A stretch of DNA of 63,556 nucleotides, taken from contig CAAEEX010000093.1 of assembly GCA_900755005.1 (NCBI GenBank), positions 1 to 63,556 of the forward strand, given 5' to 3'. Under the pieces are notes generated by a model, which did no database searches, was not told where the DNA came from, and worked only from the letters and a program-made list of their open reading frames with translations. The number at the start of each line of letters is the position of its first letter. Within the stretch, counting starts at the first letter, position 1. Both the position numbers and the translations under genes were made by a program. This DNA is from an uncultured Collinsella sp. (GTDB lineage: Bacteria; Actinomycetota; Coriobacteriia; Coriobacteriales; Coriobacteriaceae). Positions 57,240-63,556 of this stretch are shown piece by piece.

Positions 57240-58973
57240 CTACATCTCACCGAGCATGATCCAGGCAGAGCTGTCCTGCGCGAGCCTGCCGTCTGCAAGC
57301 GGTGATGAGGTGAGCAGGACCCTGCCCGCCGGCAGCTCCACGGGTGCTGCACCGAAGTTCGTCACACACGCCCAGCCATTGTCGCGGCGATAGGCGATGA
57401 CGCCGCCCTCGGCGCCCTCGGCGCCATCCGCAAGACCGGTGCGCCCGTCAAGATCGAGCCACGCAAGATCGTTGGCGCACCCACGCAGCTTGCGCCGCAG
57501 CCAGAGGGCGTCACGATAGAGCGCAAGCATCGATGTCGGGTCCGCTTCTTCTCTATCGACAGCGCAATCGGAAAACCATGCAGGCTGCGGCAGATGGGGC
57601 GCCGCATCGGCGTCCGCCGGCGAAAACCCAAACGATCCGCCCTGCGCGGGGTCGTCCGCCGCCACCCACGGCAGGGGCACACGACAGCCGTCGCGCCCCT
57701 TCTCGCGCTTCGGTCCGTGCGTATTGGTCGCAGTGGGATCTTCGAGTGCAGCCCACGGGATGTCAGCCACCTCAAAAAGGCCGAGCTCCTCACCCTGATA
57801 CACGTATGCCGAGCCCGGAAGCGCCAGCTCAAGCAAAAGGGCCGCCCGCGCGCGGCGCTCGCCGAGTTCACGGTCCTCGTCATAAGACGACCCGTCGCGT
57901 AAGAGCCAGTCGAGCGCAATCTGGTGGTAGCGCGTCGCCTTGATTTGCGGCAGGGCATAGCGTGTCGCCACGCGCGGCACGTCGTGGTTGGAGAGTACCC
58001 AGGTCGAGGCGGAATCGGATTCGATGGCCGCCTTCAAGCCCTCCTCGATTGCAGCGTGCATGTCATCATAGGTCCAAGTGGCCTTGGCGAACTCAAAGTT
58101 AAATGTCTGGCCAAGCTCGCTGGGACGCGCGTAGAGATACTGGCGCTCGGGCAGCACCCATGCCTCAGCAACGGCGCTGCGCGGCGGATCATAGCGGTCG
58201 AACACGCGGCGCCACTCGCGATAGATCTCATGGACCTCGTTGCGGTCCCACAGCGGATGGGTGCCGTCGTCAACCATGTCATCGCCCTCGGCGAGATGCC
58301 ACCGGTCCAGGTCATCGCGGTCGAGGTCCTTGGCGAGACCTTGCGCCACATCAATGCGAAAGCCATCGACGCCTCGATCGCTCCAAAACGCCAGGACGTC
58401 GCAAAAGAACGCATGAACCTCGGGGCATGACCAGTCAAAGTCCGGCTGCTCGGGCGTAAACATGTGCAGATACCACTGACCGTCCGCAACACGCGTCCAG
58501 GCGGGGCCGCCAAAGTTGGCATTCCAATTGGTGGGAGGCTGCTCGCCGTGCTCGCCGCGACCATCGCGGAAGATATAACGGGCGCGCTCGGGCGATCCGG
58601 GGCCGGCGGCAAGAGCGGCTTTGAACCAGGGGTGCTGGTTGGATGAATGGTTGGGCACGATGTCGACGATAACCTTGATGCCGCGCGCGTGAGCCGCAGC
58701 GATCATGTCATCGAAGTCGCCAAGCGAGCCGAGACGCGGGTCGACATCGCAGTAGTCCGCCACATCATAGCCACCATCGACAAGGGGCGATGGGTAAAAC
58801 GGGCTCAGCCAGATGGCCTCGATACCCAGTCGCTCAAGATAGTCCATCTGCTGGGTAATGCCCGCGATATCGCCCAGACCCGAACCAGTCGAATCCTTAA
58901 ACGAGCGCGGGTAGATCTGATAGATCGCGGCGTCGGACATCCATGAGCGCGAAGAAGACTTTTCTGTAGCCAT
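57240..58973 (-). CDS. GH13 alpha-glucosidase (oligo-1,6-glucosidase type)
   Basis: A 577-residue glycoside hydrolase family 13 enzyme. IYQIYPRSFKDSTGSGLGD is at the start, GYDVADYCDVDPRLGS near residue 70, VDIVPNHSS, GFRIDVAQG with the nucleophile, AVAEAWVLP with the acid/base glutamate and SNHDVPR with the third acid. It has no signal peptide, so it acts inside the cell on imported malto- or isomalto-oligosaccharides, sucrose or trehalose-like sugars. The ATG at 58973 follows AAGGGAG at 10 bases; the frame from 59063 is unsupported. Confidence 0.93.
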   Translation of the reverse strand: MATEKSSSRSWMSDAAIYQIYPRSFKDSTGSGLGDIAGITQQMDYLERLGIEAIWLSPFYPSPLVDGGYDVADYCDVDPRLGSLGDFDDMIAAAHARGIKVIVDIVPNHSSNQHPWFKAALAAGPGSPERARYIFRDGRGEHGEQPPTNWNANFGGPAWTRVADGQWYLHMFTPEQPDFDWSCPEVHAFFCDVLAFWSDRGVDGFRIDVAQGLAKDLDRDDLDRWHLAEGDDMVDDGTHPLWDRNEVHEIYREWRRVFDRYDPPRSAVAEAWVLPERQYLYARPSELGQTFNFEFAKATWTYDDMHAAIEEGLKAAIESDSASTWVLSNHDVPRVATRYALPQIKATRYHQIALDWLLRDGSSYDEDRELGERRARAALLLELALPGSAYVYQGEELGLFEVADIPWAALEDPTATNTHGPKREKGRDGCRVPLPWVAADDPAQGGSFGFSPADADAAPHLPQPAWFSDCAVDREEADPTSMLALYRDALWLRRKLRGCANDLAWLDLDGRTGLADGAEGAEGGVIAYRRDNGWACVTNFGAAPVELPAGRVLLTSSPLADGRLAQDSSAWIMLGEM

Positions 58974-59069
58974 GGGGCGTATCTCCCTTACAACGAGGTT
59001 ATACGAGATGCCCACGATGATACGCCCAAAGCGAACATTCGCGGCAAACAACGCCACAGCCACGCCCCA

Positions 59070-59097
59070 AACGCTCGCTCCCTCTCGGGTTCGAGCC
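59070..59097 (+). repeat. 28-base direct repeat, copy 1
   Basis: The stretch from AACGCTCGCTCC to GGTTCGAGCC is identical to 59415-59442. The end resembles a tRNA T arm. Confidence 0.7.
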
Positions 59098-59158
59098 TCC
59101 TGTGGCGAATCAATCGATTAGTGAAAAGAACGGAAGACCCACTTCCCCGGCCACGGCA

Positions 59159-59262
59159 GCGAGCGGGCTCCGGGTGCCCCAGGTTGCCGCGAAAGAGGAG
59201 GGAAGCGTACTCTATGTACGCGACCGACGATTGAGGGGCAAGATGGGGTGCCCGGGGCTCGC
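59159..59262. repeat. Nested palindromic element
   Basis: CCGGGTGCCCCA (59170-59181) pairs with TGGGGTGCCCGG (59244-59255) at 10 of 12 positions; TTGCC/GGCAA and GCGTAC/GTACGC are nested on the same centre at 59212.5. GCGAGC and GCTCGC extend the outside with a small bulge. Confidence 0.6.
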
Positions 59263-59273
59263 GCAGCGTCAAC

Positions 59274-59300
59274 AAAAAACGCGGTTCGTTAGAACCGCGT
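59274..59300 (-). terminator. Terminator downstream of the truncated tRNA fragment
   Basis: CGCGGTTC, loop, GAACCGCG followed on the minus strand by TTTTTT. There is no intact gene just upstream of it. Confidence 0.85.
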
Positions 59301-59308
59301 AAGATAGT

Positions 59309-59326
59309 TGGAGCGGACAACGGGGC
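59309..59326 (-). pseudogene. Truncated tRNA-Gly 3' end
   Basis: TGGAGCGGACAACGGGGC (18 bases) is identical to the 3' end of the tRNA-Gly genes including CCA, then diverges. It is a remnant of a lost tRNA copy or of an insertion at the T arm. Confidence 0.6.
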
Positions 59327-59414
59327 GTCCGCGTATCCGCTTTGCGGATCCGCACCGGCTTCGGCCGCCTGCCGGCGTCCTCGCCAGCTCGCTACAAACG
59401 CTCCGCGTTTGCTT

Positions 59415-59442
59415 AACGCTCGCTCCCTCTCGGGTTCGAGCC
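59415..59442 (+). repeat. 28-base direct repeat, copy 2
   Basis: Identical to 59070-59097. Confidence 0.7.
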
Positions 59443-59457
59443 CAAGCGATGGGTACG

Positions 59458-59487
59458 AAAAAGCCCGGCTACCGTAGTAGTCGGGCT
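59458..59487 (-). terminator. Terminator of the Gly-Cys-Gly tRNA unit
   Basis: AGCCCGGCTAC pairs with GTAGTCGGGCT (one mismatch), with TTTTT after the stem on the minus strand. Confidence 0.88.
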
Positions 59488-59495
59488 GCTGCGTT

Positions 59496-59571
59496 TGGAG
59501 CGGACAACGGGGCTCGAACCCGCGACCCCAACCTTGGCAAGGTTGTGCTCTACCAACTGAGCCATGTCCGC
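59496..59571 (-). tRNA. tRNA-Gly (GCC), copy 2
   Basis: Same cloverleaf as copy 1, anticodon GCC, encoded CCA, 76 bases. It is the last gene of a Gly-Cys-Gly unit. Confidence 0.95.
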
Positions 59572-59613
59572 ATATGTAAAACAAAACGGGCGCCGGAGCG
59601 CCCGGATATTGCC

Positions 59614-59687
59614 TGGAGGCGAAGCCCGGATTCGAACCGGGGGTAAAGGCTTTGCAGGCCTCTGCCTTACCACTTGGCCACTTCGCC
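59614..59687 (-). tRNA. tRNA-Cys (GCA)
   Basis: Acceptor GGCGAAG/CTTCGCC, anticodon stem around loop CTGCAAA (anticodon GCA), T arm with GGTTCGAATCC, encoded CCA, 74 bases. Confidence 0.95.
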
Positions 59688-59721
59688 GAAAAAGGACCGC
59701 CTAAACGGTCCGGAAATGCAA

Positions 59722-59797
59722 TGGAGCGGACAACGGGGCTCGAACCCGCGACCCCAACCTTGGCAAGGTTGTGCTCTACCAACTGAGCCATGTCCGC
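59722..59797 (-). tRNA. tRNA-Gly (GCC), copy 3
   Basis: Identical to copies 1 and 2; first gene of the Gly-Cys-Gly unit. Confidence 0.95.
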
Positions 59798-59811
59798 TTG
59801 CGGGTTATTAA

Positions 59812-59865
59812 TTTACGCGAGTTGTCCAAAAGACGCAAGTACTTTTTTCAAAAAACTTGTCTGTC
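59812..59865 (-). promoter_or_regulatory. Promoter of the Gly-Cys-Gly tRNA unit
   Basis: On the minus strand, TTGCGT, 17 bases, TAAATT, with the A/T element AGTTTTTTGAAAAAAGTAC just upstream. Confidence 0.6.
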
Positions 59866-59902
59866 GCATGTTCTTAGTAGCTAAACGCGCTAAAGCGATT
59901 GG

Positions 59903-60649
59903 CTAGGCACACGATTCCAGCGCTCCGCTAAACAGCTTCACCATCTGCACGCGCGTGCCGGCGCCGTCCGTACGACGAGCAACCTCCACGTTATCGACGA
60001 GCATACGCATAAGCTTGATACCACGGCCGCGCTCCTCAGATGCGACCGGTTCGCTCGTTTCATCGATAGAATAGCCGGCACCTCGATCAAGCACCTCAAC
60101 CACAACGCGATCGCCATAGGCCTGAACCGTCAGGACGCACCCGATACCGCCCGCATGGTCATAGGCATTACCCAGCGCCTCCCCCGACGCCAATGCGACA
60201 TCGTAGCGCTCGTCACGGCGCAACGGAAGCGATTCAAGGAGTTCGGCGATGCGATGTCGGTAGTATGGAAGATTCTCGATACCCTGACGGACCTCGACGC
60301 TCTTACTCCAGCGAGGCAGCTCCCCCACCGGAATGGCGGGAATAGACTCCCGTGCCGGCCCCGCGACATGAAGGATATCGACAAGACGAGCAATCTCCAA
60401 AAAGCGAACAACTTCACCTGATGCATTGACGAGCGAAAGCAGGCCTTCTCGCCTCATGAGCTCACGAGCGCGCGTAAGCAGGAATGCCAGGCCCGTCGAA
60501 TCGATAAAGCTAACAGCCTGACAGTTGATGACGACACGACGCACGCCGCGGCCAATCAAAGCATCCAACCGCCGACGCAGCGCAGGCACCGTGGCGATGT
60601 CGATATCGCCTGGTGGCGTCAAAACCGCTATGTCATTCCACTCATTCAT
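59903..60649 (-). CDS. STAS-domain plus HATPase fusion (RsbV-RsbW-like)
   Basis: A 248-residue fusion. Residues about 1-100 form a STAS anti-sigma antagonist with the phosphorylation serine in VSFIDSTGLAFLL. Residues about 125-240 form a GHKL serine-kinase domain with GEALGNAYDHA (N box), DRGAGYSID (G1) and ERGRGIKLMRML (G2). In Bacillus these are two proteins that bind each other in partner switching. The start is ATG at 60649; 60667 is an alternative. It follows the phosphatase gene in the same direction by 78 bases. No sigma factor gene is near. Confidence 0.88.
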   Translation of the reverse strand: MNEWNDIAVLTPPGDIDIATVPALRRRLDALIGRGVRRVVINCQAVSFIDSTGLAFLLTRARELMRREGLLSLVNASGEVVRFLEIARLVDILHVAGPARESIPAIPVGELPRWSKSVEVRQGIENLPYYRHRIAELLESLPLRRDERYDVALASGEALGNAYDHAGGIGCVLTVQAYGDRVVVEVLDRGAGYSIDETSEPVASEERGRGIKLMRMLVDNVEVARRTDGAGTRVQMVKLFSGALESCA

Positions 60650-60727
60650 ACGACCATGGTTCCCCAAAAAAGCCCACTCGATGCATTCGTTTCCCCAACC
60701 GTACGGATTCAGCCCGCCCAGCGTCGT

Positions 60728-63073
60728 CTATGAACGACCCCGTAAAAACTCAAGGGACACCAATGCAATGTCATCGTCCAGCGCCGATTCGGTAAATCGG
60801 TCAAGCTCGCCCAAGACCTTGCCGCAAATGCCCGACACGCCCTCACCCGAGACAGAGAGCAGAAGGTCGCGAAGGCGCTGCTCGCCAAAGAAAGCACCCG
60901 AGCGGTCACGCGCTTCGATTGTTCCGTCGGTGTACATAAATAGCATGTCACCAGGAGCGAACGTAAACACGCCTGTCTCGTATACCATGCTCTCAAAGGC
61001 ACCGATTACCCCCGATTGGCATCCAAGCAGCTCGACCTCCCCCCCACGGGCCTCGCCGCCACCCAGCGGCATCGACTCTGGCCTGATGACCATGGTCGGA
61101 GGATGGCCCGCCGAACAATACGTTGCGCGTCCGGCTTTAAGGTCAATCTTGGCGATAAAGGCCGTCACGAACGTCTCGACCCTCGAAAAGCCCATGAGCA
61201 TGCTGTTAAGGGAGCGTGCCATGCGGGCCGGTCCAGCGCCCTCCCAGGCATATGCCGTCAGGGCCGTCTTGACGAGCGCGGACATCGATGCAGCCTCAAT
61301 GCCTTTGCCAGACACATCGCCCAGAATCATGACGGCGCAATCGTCGGGAAGACGGATGAGCGTATAGAAATCGCCGCCGACCAACGCCGAGTTCGTGGCC
61401 GACAGGTACACCGAATCGGCGGCGATTCCCGGAACATCCCCCAGTGAATTTCTCATGCCAATCTGGAGGGTCTGAGCGATATGGCGCTCCTCACGCTTTT
61501 GAGATTCGCCTTCATAGATCAGTTCAAAGTCATGAGCCAAGTGCACCAAGTAATCATATTCAAGGTCATCAATCGGCTCTTGGCTACCATCACGAAGCAG
61601 CAGCGCGCGCGTCGTCGGGCCCTTCGCAACAGAAGCAGGAACGATCGCGTCGTTACTGTGCTTGCCATCGCCCTCAGAGCGCGGGCGCCCCGCCTCGATG
61701 CCGGCGTCGACGTAGAGACCCTGGCAAGGCAGGCCATGCGCTCTAAGCCAGCCTCCCATAGGCATCGATTCGTCAACGCGAGTTATACGGACGTGTTTAA
61801 GGTCCTCGGCACTCGTGCCGCCCAAAACAGATGCCTCAAAGCCATCAGGGGCAGCCCCCAAACGTGCCGCTGGCGCCGTCGTGGAAAAGAAAAGCTTCTC
61901 GGGATCGTCCGGCAAAGCAACGCGACTGCCGCCTTCAAAATCTATGACGTAGGAATCCAGACTGGCGTCATACTCAATAGGGCAAAAATGGCAGTTGAGC
62001 ATATTGCAGATCTCGGACGATACCGCCTGGGTAGCCGCGGCGGAATCGTCTAGAAAGGTAAACAACTCATCCCGCAAGACATTGAGCGAGCGGCCAAGCT
62101 CGGCCGTGCGACGGGAGCGAAGGCTCGATGCCATGCCGACCAGCTGGATAGACAGGTAATCGCAAATGACCTCGAGCACATTAACGTCATAGGCGAGCGG
62201 TGCCTGGGGGCGTTTCCAACCAACTTCCAGCACGCCAAGGATCTGCGTACCGTAAAAAACGGGAAGACAGATTTCACTGCGGTACGGAGGCATATCCTGC
62301 ATGCGCAACAGGTGCTTAGAACGATTATCCAGGTCCATGAACATACCGGAGGCGGCCTTATCGCCCTCAAGGTCCTGTTGAATCGACAAGCGACAAGCAC
62401 GCGACTCGCGAAGAACATACGTCGGAATGCCAGCGCCATACGGCAAAAACTCGGGCAGGTAGCTGTCGAGCAGCTCCTTGGAAACACCGCGAAGCTTAAA
62501 GCCGCCGCTCTCAGAAAAATAGATAGCGGCACCCGAAGCATCGAGCGTTCCTACAAGCTGGTTCAAAACGGTATCAAGCAGGCTGGGTAACTCATCGGAG
62601 CCCACAGTGCTCATAATGACCGAGAGCGTGCCAGAGAGACGCTTGTTCGCCACTCTAAGCTCCGATAACGCACGCTTGAGTTGCCGGTCGTGAGAATACT
62701 GTTCCTCGATACTGTGAAGCGCCACCAGGACACGTGGTGCGCGGCGCCCAAAGATGCGTGGAGGCGTTACGGAGCCCGCACGAACCAAGACGGGAATAAA
62801 AGAGCCGTCACTCAGTTTGAGCATCAGTTCGTTCTCGGAGCCATCAGTTTCAAATGGCAGACGATGTTCCGTCGCACGTTCAAAAGAGGACGAGTACAGG
62901 ACGTCTTTAACATCTCCACCGATGACGTCGGCGCGTTCCTCGCACATCAAACCAAGTAAGCGATTATTCACATGCAGAATGGTTCCGTCGAGCTCGCAGA
63001 TGATGACAGCATCGCTCGTGATCTCGACTAGTTGGGCAACGTCTGCCCACTCGTTGCGTTCAAGCGTTTCCAT
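60728..63073 (-). CDS. PAS-GAF-PP2C (SpoIIE/RsbU-type) phosphatase
   Basis: A 781-residue sensory phosphatase. A PAS domain is at about residues 10-115 (VIICELDGTILHVNNRLLGL), a GAF domain at about 155-320, a second GAF-like region at about 340-520, and the PP2C/SpoIIE domain at about 550-781 with GGDFYTLIRLPDD, ILGDVSGKGIEAA, CSAGHPPTMVI and DMLFMYTDGTIEARD. It would dephosphorylate the STAS domain of the fusion encoded next door when a signal binds. The ATG at 63073 follows GGTGGGG; a GTG at 63085 is an alternative. No membrane helices, so it senses a cytoplasmic signal. Confidence 0.9.
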   Translation of the reverse strand: METLERNEWADVAQLVEITSDAVIICELDGTILHVNNRLLGLMCEERADVIGGDVKDVLYSSSFERATEHRLPFETDGSENELMLKLSDGSFIPVLVRAGSVTPPRIFGRRAPRVLVALHSIEEQYSHDRQLKRALSELRVANKRLSGTLSVIMSTVGSDELPSLLDTVLNQLVGTLDASGAAIYFSESGGFKLRGVSKELLDSYLPEFLPYGAGIPTYVLRESRACRLSIQQDLEGDKAASGMFMDLDNRSKHLLRMQDMPPYRSEICLPVFYGTQILGVLEVGWKRPQAPLAYDVNVLEVICDYLSIQLVGMASSLRSRRTAELGRSLNVLRDELFTFLDDSAAATQAVSSEICNMLNCHFCPIEYDASLDSYVIDFEGGSRVALPDDPEKLFFSTTAPAARLGAAPDGFEASVLGGTSAEDLKHVRITRVDESMPMGGWLRAHGLPCQGLYVDAGIEAGRPRSEGDGKHSNDAIVPASVAKGPTTRALLLRDGSQEPIDDLEYDYLVHLAHDFELIYEGESQKREERHIAQTLQIGMRNSLGDVPGIAADSVYLSATNSALVGGDFYTLIRLPDDCAVMILGDVSGKGIEAASMSALVKTALTAYAWEGAGPARMARSLNSMLMGFSRVETFVTAFIAKIDLKAGRATYCSAGHPPTMVIRPESMPLGGGEARGGEVELLGCQSGVIGAFESMVYETGVFTFAPGDMLFMYTDGTIEARDRSGAFFGEQRLRDLLLSVSGEGVSGICGKVLGELDRFTESALDDDIALVSLEFLRGRS

Positions 63074-63097
63074 CGTGGACCCCACCGTCTATCGGTA

Positions 63098-63120
63098 ACA
63101 AAAAAGCCTCCGAAGAGGCT
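63098..63120 (-). terminator. Terminator of tRNA-Leu
   Basis: AGCCTC, loop, GAGGCT followed on the minus strand by TTTTTTG. Confidence 0.88.
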
Positions 63121-63132
63121 TCTCAAATGCGA

Positions 63133-63222
63133 TGGTGTCGGAGGCGGGACTTGAACCCGCATGACCAAAAAGCGGTCACTAGCACCTCAAGCTAGCGCGT
63201 CTGCCAATTCCGCCACTCCGAC
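63133..63222 (-). tRNA. tRNA-Leu (GAG)
   Basis: A class II tRNA with a long variable arm. Acceptor GTCGGAG/CTCCGAC, anticodon stem CTAGC/GCTAG around TTGAGGT (anticodon GAG), T arm with GGTTCAAGTCC, encoded CCA, 90 bases. Confidence 0.95.
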
Positions 63223-63556
63223 ATGCTATGTTGTTGATTCGCGCTTCGTTTTGTTGGACCCGCGCGTTCAACGAGGAAGATAATAACCTATGATTCGAGA
63301 ACTGTGCAAGCACTTTTTTCAAAAAAGTTTACGAATTTGTAATTGCGCAGGTAGATCCGCATGTCCGGCCCCGAATCGGTGCTGCCTCCCGGCGCGTCCT
63401 CGGGCATGAGCGATATTTTGCTGCGCACTTCGTGCTGCAAAATATCGCTCCCCCTGCGGAATGCGCCGGGAGGCAGCACCGATTCGGGGCCTACCAACAC
63501 ATACTCCAGGCACAGTTCTCAAACATGTTCTGGGGCTGATGCAAATTTGGTGGCTC
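63223..63556. other. Right end: tRNA-Leu promoter and a large palindrome
   Basis: The tRNA-Leu promoter (minus strand TTGCAC, 17 bases, TTATTA at about 63280-63310) is preceded by the A/T element ACTTTTTTGAAAAAAGTGC. A 125-base nested palindrome follows (63367-63491). No protein gene is accepted. Confidence 0.6.
63367..63491. repeat. 125-base nested palindromic element with perfect 29-bp arms
   Basis: The 29-base left arm (63367-63395, beginning GGCCCCGAATCGG) is exactly complementary to 63463-63491. Inside, AGCGATATTTTGC (63409-63421) pairs with 63437-63449, and GCAC/GTGC closes a small loop at the centre. No U-run follows on either strand. Confidence 0.75.

Larger units (their letters stand above)
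58974..59495. other. Long spacer with palindromes and tRNA fragments
   Basis: The 522-base spacer between the GH13 gene and tRNA-Gly copy 2 holds two 28-base direct repeats (59070-59097 and 59415-59442) that include a T-arm-like GGGTTCGAGCC, a nested palindrome (59159-59262), two terminators (59274-59300 and 59458-59487) and an 18-base truncated tRNA-Gly end (59309-59326). No protein gene is accepted. Confidence 0.6.

Noticed and set aside
58988..59791. 267-codon open frame on the minus strand across the tRNA cluster
   Set aside because: It reads through three tRNA genes; the repeated peptide MAQLVEHNLAKVG is only the translation of tRNA-Gly.
63288..63500. 70-codon open frame on the minus strand
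   Set aside because: It is the translation of the 125-base palindrome and of the tRNA upstream element, with no start signal.

Overview
The window is about 60% GC and reads as a core chromosomal segment of an anaerobic, gut-type actinobacterium of the class Coriobacteriia, most likely Collinsella or a close relative. The evidence is compositional and functional: an oxygen-independent NrdD/NrdG ribonucleotide reductase, a DUF3793 plus flavodoxin pair, Ptb/Buk fermentation genes, actinobacterial or Gram-positive style LexA boxes, and no respiratory genes. The genus is an inference from style and not from an alignment.

Layout. 1-4568: the 5' three quarters of ettA, an sdpR-sdpI pair, a 28-codon hydrophobic peptide gene behind a LexA-like box, tcdA and tatD. 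4647-16034: an eleven-gene sugar-catabolic locus read leftward (GntR regulator, DcuC/YfcC-type transporter, YtcJ-like amidohydrolase, FrlC-, FrlB- and FrlD-like enzymes, a second PfkB kinase, a second amidohydrolase, YjbQ, BtpA and an FGGY kinase), followed upstream by two HAD phosphatases and pgi. 19881-24325: a truncated iron-alcohol-dehydrogenase-like gene bounded by inverted copies of a short repeat, an SOS-controlled Y-family polymerase with a YolD-like partner, a heavy-metal-binding membrane protein, DUF3793 and flavodoxin. 24440-27545: a polar amino-acid ABC transporter. 27693-45254: housekeeping and redox genes (nfo, oxidoreductases, panE, metY with a leader peptide and divergent LysR regulator, rnhA, a Fur-family regulator, UreE-like and SlyD-like proteins, folE-HD-folB). 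45321-48552: nrdG and nrdD. 49121-56804: a compact acyl-metabolism cluster (phosphopantetheinyl transferase, TetR regulator, thiolase, DUF35 protein, acyl carrier protein, Ptb, Buk, MFS exporter and a membrane protein). 56945-63556: six tRNA genes, a GH13 alpha-glucosidase and a two-protein partner-switching module.

How it works together. The 4647-16034 locus looks like a complete route for an Amadori-type sugar-amine: import, possible deacylation, epimerisation, 6-phosphorylation and deglycation to glucose 6-phosphate, which pgi would feed into glycolysis. The 49121-56804 cluster looks like a carrier-protein-assisted thiolase pathway whose acyl product is cashed in for ATP by Ptb and Buk and exported. 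It carries its own activating enzyme (PPTase) and regulator (TetR), and its promoter region holds an 18-bp palindrome.

Between genes there is an unusual amount of RNA-like or palindromic structure. It includes two leader hairpins with compensatory base changes (28580-28642 and 29746-29808), a cysteine-containing leader peptide ahead of metY, an inverted partial copy of the end of nrdD, and three large nested palindromes (49026-49107, 59159-59262, 63367-63491).
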